Positions 14,058-19,294 of a DNA stretch of 19,294 nt are shown here, piece after piece; the first letter of the stretch is position 1; the number at the start of each line of letters is the position of its first letter. Source of the stretch: Tetragenococcus sp041859945 (GTDB lineage Bacteria > Bacillota > Bacilli > Lactobacillales > Enterococcaceae); NCBI GenBank assembly GCA_041859945.1, contig JBFLGC010000050.1, positions 1 to 19,294 on the forward strand. Direction: 5' to 3'. The notes under the pieces were generated by a model, which did no database searches, had not been told where the DNA came from, and saw only the letters and a program-made list of their open reading frames with translations. The position numbers and the translations under genes were made by a program.

Positions 14058-14086
14058 ATTATCCCATGTTCGAGAACACCTTTCAA
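14058..14086 (-). promoter_or_regulatory. Promoter of the phn operon
   Basis: On the minus strand TTGAAA (14081-14086), exactly 17 nt, GATAAT (14058-14063); each box matches consensus at 5 of 6 positions. A second extended -10, TGC-TATTAT at 14099-14107, lies just upstream and could be an alternative start. Confidence 0.65.
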
Positions 14087-14230
14087 TAAAATGTGAACAT
14101 AATAGCATTTATTTTGTAAATTGTTCGTATTTTTCGTTAATTTTAAGTAAATTTAAAATCACTGAACCAAATTTTAAATGTTTGGATAGTGCTAATGACA
14201 GAAAGGCAGTATTTTTTTCTCCTACTTAAA

Positions 14231-14273
14231 CAAAAAGCCTCTAAAATGCTGAATAAGAACAACATCTTAGAGG
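14231..14273 (-). terminator. Terminator of the copZ-copA operon
   Basis: CCTCTAAAATG (14238-14248) and CATCTTAGAGG (14263-14273) form an 11-bp stem with one mismatch. On the minus strand the stem is followed by GCTTTTTGTTT. It begins 9 nt past the copA stop codon. Confidence 0.85.
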
Positions 14274-14281
14274 TAATATTT

Positions 14282-16732
14282 TTATTTTGCGGGTTTAAAA
14301 CGCCGTAATCTTAACGCGTTTACTACCACCGATACCGAGCTAAAACTCATGGCCGCGCCAGCAATCATCGGATTGAGCAAAGGGCCGCCAAAGATATGGA
14401 AGATTCCCATAGCAAAGGGGATACCGACGATATTATAGGCAAAAGCCCAGAAGAGGTTTTCGCGAATGTTTTTGATCGTGGCCCGACTCAATTCAATAGC
14501 AGACGGTACATCTCGCAAATCACTACGCATCAAAACAATATCGGCCGATTCGATGGCGACATCTGTCCCCGATCCGATCGCGATGCCGATGTCGGCTTGA
14601 GCTAAAGCTGGAGCATCATTAATTCCATCGCCGACCATAGCGACATGAAGATTTTCAGCCTGTAATTTTTCAACTTCAGCGGCTTTATCTTCGGGTAACA
14701 CTTCGCTTAACACGCGGTCGATTCCGACCTGTTTAGCAATAGCCTGAGCCGTTTGTTCATTGTCGCCCGTGATCATTACCACCTGGATCCCCATGTGATG
14801 CAATTTTTCGATAGCAGCAAGACTAGTATCTTTAATGGTATCAGCGACAGCGATGATGCCGATCAAGGCAATATCTGTGGCCACAAACATCGGTGTTTTC
14901 CCTTCAGAAGCGAAACGATCCGCATCAACTTTCGCAAAGTCCATCGCAATTTGATGATCCACTAACAATTTTTTGTTGCCTAGGTAATACTTTTGTTTTG
15001 CCAAGGTAACTTGAATGCCATGACCAGGTAAAGCTTGGAATTTTTCAACTGGTAAGAACGGGATATCAGCTTCTTTAGCTTGGTTCACAATAGCTTCACC
15101 TAGAGGATGTTCGGAACTCACCTCAGCCGATGCGGCTAATTGTAGGACTTGTGTTTCATCGTATTCACCATAAGTTTTTACATCGGTAACGACTGGTTTT
15201 CCCTCGGTGATCGTACCAGTTTTATCAAAAACAATAGTTTGGACTTTTTGGGTCTCTTCCAAGGCTTCGCCATTTTTGATCAAAATGCCATTTTCAGCAC
15301 CTTTACCGGTTCCGACCATAATAGCTGTCGGAGTCGCTAACCCAAGGGCACACGGGCAAGCGATAACTAAAACAGAAATCGTGATCGTCAAAGCGAACAC
15401 GCCTGATTCTTGCCCAAGGAAAAACCAAGCCAAACCAGCAAGAGTTGCTAGCGTGATGACGACCGGTACAAACACACCAGCGACTTTATCTGCCATTTTA
15501 GCGATCGGAGCTTTCGATCCTTGGGCATTCTCGACCAGTTGGATGATTTGGGCTAAGGTCGTATCTTCGCCCACTTTGGTCGCTTTAAAATGAAAAGACC
15601 CATTTTTATTCAAACTTGCCCCGACCACAGCATCGCCCACTTGTTTTTCGATCGGGATACTTTCACCAGTGATCATGGATTCATCCACGGCTGACGTTCC
15701 TTCTGTGATCACACCATCGACAGGAATTTTTTCACCTGGTCGGACCACTAAAATATCGCCCGACTGAACCGCGTCAATCGACACTTCGACTTCTTTATTC
15801 TCACGAATGACTCGTGCTTTCTTGGGCGCAAGATCCATCAACTTTTTGATGGCTTCTGATGTCTTGCCTTTTGAAACAGCTTCAAAATATTTTCCTAAAG
15901 TGATCAAGGTCAAAATAACCGCCGCGGATTCGTAATAAAGATTCATCGCAAAGTGCGTATGCCCTGTATAAATCATCGCGGTACTGTACAAACTATAAAG
16001 AAAGGCCGCGCTTGTCCCCAAAGCAACGAGAGAGTCCATATTGGGATGTCCTTTAAATAAAGACTTAAAACCGTTGCCGTAAAAACTTCGCCCCATATAC
16101 AAAACAGGTAAGGTCAAAAGCAATTGTGTCGTGGCATAAACTCTGCCATGGTTCATTGGATCCAAGAAAATTGGGAGCGGCGCACCGAGCATTTCACCCA
16201 TCGATAGATAAAGTAACGGAACCGTAAAAATCACTGAAATCAAAAAACGCTGCCACATTTCTTTGAGATGATCGGCTTTTTTTTGCTCCTCATCAAAAGC
16301 ATTCGACTTTTCACCAACGATGGCTTCATAACCAGCATCTGCGACCGCTTTGGTAATGGCTGTGGTATCTGTCACCGTCGGATCAAAATGAACGATCATT
16401 TTTTCTGTGGCCAAATTTACCGAAGCGTCTTTGACACCGGCTACTTTGCTGGTTGCTTTTTCAACCGTTTGAACACAAGAAGCGCACGTCATACCAACGA
16501 TCGCAAACTGTTGCTCCACGCTGGGCTCAGCGACACCATAGCCAGCAGCAACAACTGCTTTTTTGATATCGTCCCTATTCACAGCCCCTTCTTCATAAGA
16601 AACCTGCAATTTTTCCGTGGCTAAATTAACATTAGCCGTATCGACACCAGTCACTTTTTGCACTGCTTTTTCAACGGTCTGCGCACAACTTGCACAGGTC
16701 ATGCCTACAATAGCAAAAGTCTTTTTTGCCAT
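14282..16732 (-). CDS. copA: Copper-transporting P1B-type ATPase
   Basis: Membrane copper(I) pump of 816 residues that uses ATP to move copper across the membrane; given the operon, export and copper tolerance are most likely. It has two N-terminal heavy-metal-binding domains with GMTCASC motifs (Cys13/Cys16 and Cys83/Cys86). The membrane transport site is CPC (Cys459-Pro460-Cys461) in ACPCALGLATP. The phosphorylated aspartate is Asp503 in DKTGTITEGKP. TGES, the HP motif in SSEHPLGEA and GDGINDAPAL complete the ATPase core. Two metal-binding domains rather than the single one in E. hirae CopA point to the Bacillus-like arrangement. The start ATG follows AAGGAGG and lies 14 nt after copZ. Control is by the cop box in front of copZ. 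Confidence 0.95.
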   Translation of the reverse strand: MAKKTFAIVGMTCASCAQTVEKAVQKVTGVDTANVNLATEKLQVSYEEGAVNRDDIKKAVVAAGYGVAEPSVEQQFAIVGMTCASCVQTVEKATSKVAGVKDASVNLATEKMIVHFDPTVTDTTAITKAVADAGYEAIVGEKSNAFDEEQKKADHLKEMWQRFLISVIFTVPLLYLSMGEMLGAPLPIFLDPMNHGRVYATTQLLLTLPVLYMGRSFYGNGFKSLFKGHPNMDSLVALGTSAAFLYSLYSTAMIYTGHTHFAMNLYYESAAVILTLITLGKYFEAVSKGKTSEAIKKLMDLAPKKARVIRENKEVEVSIDAVQSGDILVVRPGEKIPVDGVITEGTSAVDESMITGESIPIEKQVGDAVVGASLNKNGSFHFKATKVGEDTTLAQIIQLVENAQGSKAPIAKMADKVAGVFVPVVITLATLAGLAWFFLGQESGVFALTITISVLVIACPCALGLATPTAIMVGTGKGAENGILIKNGEALEETQKVQTIVFDKTGTITEGKPVVTDVKTYGEYDETQVLQLAASAEVSSEHPLGEAIVNQAKEADIPFLPVEKFQALPGHGIQVTLAKQKYYLGNKKLLVDHQIAMDFAKVDADRFASEGKTPMFVATDIALIGIIAVADTIKDTSLAAIEKLHHMGIQVVMITGDNEQTAQAIAKQVGIDRVLSEVLPEDKAAEVEKLQAENLHVAMVGDGINDAPALAQADIGIAIGSGTDVAIESADIVLMRSDLRDVPSAIELSRATIKNIRENLFWAFAYNIVGIPFAMGIFHIFGGPLLNPMIAGAAMSFSSVSVVVNALRLRRFKPAK

Positions 16733-16746
16733 ATCTACCAGCCTCC

Positions 16747-16956
16747 TTAAACCGTTTGTGCATCGTAACCGGCAGCGATGATGACCTTTTGAACATCTTT
16801 TCCTTGACTAGGATCAGTCACGTCAACTGTGACACGCTTATTATCTAGATCTACTTGAAAGCTCTTCACACCTGCCACACTTTCAATGGCCTTAGTCACC
16901 TTTTTCTTACAACCTTCACACTTCATATTTGCTACTACAAATTCTTGTTTCATCAT
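16747..16956 (-). CDS. copZ: Copper chaperone CopZ
   Basis: A 69-residue cytosolic copper chaperone: a single heavy-metal-associated domain with the ligand motif NMKCEGC (Cys13, Cys16). It passes Cu(I) to CopA and, in enterococci, to the repressor CopY. The start is the first of two adjacent ATGs, with AAGGAGAG about 8 nt upstream. It is the first gene of the operon, behind a strong promoter with a perfect cop box. Confidence 0.93.
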   Translation of the reverse strand: MMKQEFVVANMKCEGCKKKVTKAIESVAGVKSFQVDLDNKRVTVDVTDPSQGKDVQKVIIAAGYDAQTV

Positions 16957-16973
16957 CTATTCTCTCCTTCGTT

Positions 16974-17000
16974 TACATTTGTAATCATTTTACATTTTTA
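16974..17000. promoter_or_regulatory. CopY operator: one perfect and one degenerate cop box
   Basis: TACATTTGTA at 16974-16983 fits the known cop box TACAnnTGTA perfectly. TACATTTTTA at 16991-17000, offset by 17 nt, differs at one conserved position and touches the -10 box. Two boxes in this arrangement match the known CopY-repressed copYZAB control region of enterococci. No copY gene lies in the window, so the repressor would act from elsewhere. Confidence 0.8.
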
Positions 17001-17028
17001 GTATATCCTGCCGGAAACTGAATGTCAA
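17000..17028 (-). promoter_or_regulatory. Promoter of copZ-copA
   Basis: On the minus strand a perfect TTGACA (17023-17028), exactly 17 nt, then TATACT (17000-17005), 5 of 6 to consensus. Its start region is covered by the cop boxes, consistent with tight repression of a strong promoter. Confidence 0.88.
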
Positions 17029-17093
17029 CTTTTTTCTATCATATCGGTCACTTGGGGTACAATTCCCAGCCAACCCATTCACTAGGCTACGAA

Positions 17094-18346
17094 CTATTTC
17101 AGATTTTTCTTATACTTTTGCGGATCCACCATGACTGTCATTGAAAGAAGCAAGCACAGTACACTAAAAAAGCTTAAATAAATGATTCCTTTGTTCCAAG
17201 TTACCGTAGTATCTCCCCAAACGTTGTTATCAATGATCAAATTGGGCAAGTCTAAATAACCAAATGGTAAGAATCGCATGATCGAACTTGGAAAAGAGTA
17301 GAGATAACTAGGCATCAAAGTCAACAACAAAAATAGTTCAGTAACAGTCAAGGTCGCCATGGTATTTTTGAGTACCAAACTGATCAAATAATCAAACAAC
17401 AAGACCGACACCAACAAGAGGAACATCGATAAGACTAATTTTGCTAAATCTAAATATTGTCCACTCGTGACCGACTGGACATTTTTATCAAAATCAGTAT
17501 AAAAAATCGGATAGGATAGATTCCCGATCCCATATTTAACACCACAAACCGTAGCAGCTAAACCTAAACTAACAACCAGGTTTATCAAAAGCCATAAAAA
17601 GTAGGTCTCTAACTGAGCACGCATGATCTTGTACTTTGACTGAGGGGTAATAAAAAGAAAGTCAGCCGTTTTTTCCCGGTATTCCGCCGTAAAATAAGTG
17701 GCCAAAAAAAGCGTGACGATCATCAAAAGAGCCCCTATTGGTAATTGCAAAAATAATTTGGTCAAATAATTGATCATCGGTAGTTTTGTCGGGATTTCAG
17801 GATCGATATACTCTAAGGAAGAATCAGCAAAAAAATCTAAAGTAGCTACTAACCGCTCTTGTTCTGTCTGATCCAGATCGCTACGAAGGTCCGCTTTTAT
17901 CAAATCTAAATTGATTTTTTCGATTCGGGATTGTATTTGAAGCGCCTTTTTATTCTCTCCTGCTTTCAGAGCTGTTCCTTTGTCATAATAGAGATTCACG
18001 ATTTCCATAAAAGGAGCAATCACTTCATTTGGTTGATCTTCTGCAGTCAACTCATCCACGATATCTAACGTTTGCTTGATAGAAACTGAGGCATTTTCCC
18101 AAGTAATCATGGGTTGATACCAAACATTCTGATCCAAAATCAAATTGGGCATATCGACATAACTAAAAGGTAAATATGGAAGTCCTTTTTGTGGTAAAGT
18201 TAAGAGAAATTTAGGAAACATAGCTGGTAAGAAATTGGAATCCGATTCGCCATATTTTTATAGACTTGACCAAATAATAAGCAAAAAAGCAATGGAAGGA
18301 GCCAAATAACAGGCGAACGACTAATCTTTTTTATTTCTGCTTTCAT
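17094..18346 (-). pseudogene. ABC-2-type transporter permease, broken by a 1-nt frameshift
   Basis: Membrane subunit of an ABC exporter, now split. The start ATG at 18346 overlaps the stop of the ATPase gene (ATGA). It opens a frame with an N-terminal membrane helix (SPVIWLLPLLFCLLFGQVY) that reaches a stop after 48 codons. The remaining 375 codons are in another frame, from about 18255 down to 17094. Restoring one A in the A5 run at 18255-18259 rejoins the frames as VYKKYGESDS and gives about 417 residues: first helix, an outer domain of about 150 residues, then five or so helices. The second part contains a repeated element, LPFSYVDMPNLILDQNVW near its start and LPFGYLDLPNLIIDNNVW near its end. 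The substrate is unknown. With the ATPase also broken, real decay is more likely than a sequencing error. Confidence 0.8.
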
Positions 18347-19036
18347 AAGATCACCGACTTATCTAAGTAAAGATCCAAATAAATCTCTTCTAAATTATCA
18401 GAAGTTTCAGTCGAAGCATCGCGCACGATCTTGCCATCTTTCAAAAATAAAACGCGTGAACAAGTCTCTTTTATGTTATTCAAATTATGTGAAGACATCA
18501 AAATCGTCCGTTCTTCCTCACAAAATCGTTGGATCAAACGATTGAACAAGAATATATTGGCAGGATCCAAACTAATCAAATAAGAGGATCGGTGCCTCAC
18601 TAACTAAATACATGGTCAGGATCAGTTGTTGTTTCATTCCTAAGGATAACTGCTTCACTTTCTTTTTATGGAAAGAATGAATTTTAAAAAATTGACTCGC
18701 TTCGTCTATCGATGCAGAAGAGTGCCACAACTCTTTGAGCATTTCCAAGTGGTCTAAAACAGTTAGATTTTCATATAGGATCTCATTACTAAGAATAAAA
18801 AAAACTTCATGGAGAAACCTTTCGCGGTTCTGGTACAAATCGATCGTTTCATCGATTTGGATTTTTCCTTTTTTCGTTTTTTCTAAACCGACCATTGCTT
18901 TTAAAAGCGTAGTCTTTCCCGTACCGTTTGGTGCAACCAAGCCAACTGACTCGCCACTTTGAACGACAAAAAAACAGTTATCTAACACATTTTGTTTCTT
19001 AAAAACAGCAGAAACCGATTTCACTTTTATTTTCAT
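18343..19036 (-). pseudogene. ABC transporter ATP-binding protein, broken at Walker B
   Basis: ATPase partner of the adjacent permease, of the ABC-2 exporter type. The ATG at 19036 follows AAGGAG with 8 nt spacing. Walker A APNGTGKTT (about 35-43, Lys41) and the signature LSLGMKQQ are intact, and Walker B begins normally as PILLFD. There the frame hits TAG at 18574-18572. Homologues read LLFDEPTNxLDP at this point; here only 4 nt (18571-18574) stand between the GAT codon and the LDP codons instead of 15. A net loss of 11 nt therefore removes the catalytic glutamate and shifts the frame. The C-terminal part, LDPANIFLFNRL through the H-loop SSHNL to the stop at 18343, is intact in the second frame. 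Such a protein could not hydrolyse ATP. Confidence 0.85.
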
Positions 19037-19063
19037 TGCATTCACTCCTTCTTACTATAAATT

Positions 19064-19091
19064 AGTATAACACAACTTTTTAAAAGTAGAA
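19064..19091 (-). promoter_or_regulatory. Possible promoter of the broken ABC transporter operon
   Basis: On the minus strand TATACT (19064-19069) is a good -10, 28 nt upstream of the ATG. The -35 is weak (TTCTAC at 19086-19091, 16-nt spacer). Confidence 0.4.
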
Positions 19092-19180
19092 CTCTGAGCT
19101 AGACGAATATACTTCCCTAATTTTTGCTAGATCGATTTCAGTTGTCAAACACCTTCTTTGTGCGTATGCTTAGGTTCTGA

Positions 19181-19294
19181 AGTTCTCACGACTAAAGTCG
19201 CGAGGTTCTAAGATAGTATCTCACTTCCTCCGGATATTTTTTGCAAGCAAAAAGGAACAGCGACTACTGATGAGAATCTCTTGTTTCCATTAGC
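19181..19294 (-). mobile_element. Possible right end and TnpB tail of an IS200/IS605-type element
   Basis: A 9-bp hairpin, CTCACGACT (19185-19193) and AGTCGCGAG (19196-19204), loop AA. As minus-strand RNA or ssDNA it reads CTCGCGACT-TT-AGTCGTGAG, where the only mismatch becomes a G-U wobble. Hairpins of this form just after the tnpB stop are typical of IS200/IS605 right ends and of the omega-RNA 3' end. On the same strand an open frame runs in from the window edge (19294) for 28 codons to TAG at 19208-19210, 3 nt before the hairpin. The 28 residues are too few to recognise as TnpB. No second end is visible, and 19092-19180 shows nothing else. Confidence 0.35.

Noticed and set aside
18240..18265. 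Programmed ribosomal frameshift in the permease A-run
   Set aside because: The site reads T-AAA-AAT, where a -1 slip would put UAA in the P site; A5 is short for polymerase slippage, and the ATPase partner is also broken. Simple mutation fits better.

Overview
The window looks like chromosomal DNA from a low-GC Gram-positive of the Enterococcus type. The evidence is an Ldt(fm)-like L,D-transpeptidase, a CopZ-CopA operon behind a perfect cop box, strong AGGAGG ribosome binding sites, CcpA-type cre motifs and an Enterococcus-like L-lactate dehydrogenase. The genus is inferred from remembered protein families, not from a search.

Layout. At 1-924 is the 3' part of an L-lactate dehydrogenase gene, cut by the window edge. 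At 1252-2658 is the L,D-transpeptidase, sharing a bidirectional terminator with the convergent yebC. A VanZ-family membrane gene lies upstream of yebC on the same strand. Between vanZ and pepF (4549-6354) sits a 399-bp non-coding element with imperfect terminal inverted repeats and a perfect 8-bp target duplication: an apparent MITE that abuts the pepF promoter. From 6405 onward everything is on the minus strand: an alanine-dehydrogenase-family gene and a succinate-semialdehyde-type aldehyde dehydrogenase (both with candidate cre sites), then a five-gene operon phnD-phnC-phnE1-phnE2-metallophosphoesterase (promoter near 14060-14086, hairpin between phnD and phnC, terminator near 9440), then copZ-copA.

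At the right end a two-gene ABC exporter is broken twice. The ATPase has lost about 11 nt coding for the Walker B glutamate region, and the permease has a 1-nt frameshift in an A-run. Just upstream of it, at the window edge, a hairpin resembles the right end (omega-RNA 3' hairpin) of an IS200/IS605-type TnpB element.

How the genes fit together. Most are housekeeping or metabolic: pyruvate reduction, alternative peptidoglycan cross-linking, ribosome-associated YebC, peptide degradation, amino acid and GABA-type catabolism under likely carbon catabolite control, and copper export. The most thought-provoking unit is the PhnDCEE importer. Its only operon partner is a cytosolic 5'-nucleotidase-like phosphoesterase and no C-P bond-cleaving enzyme is visible, which suggests uptake of phosphate or phosphate esters rather than phosphonate catabolism. 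I do not see a clearly new defence or mobile system. The strongest undescribed items are the MITE and the doubly broken transporter.
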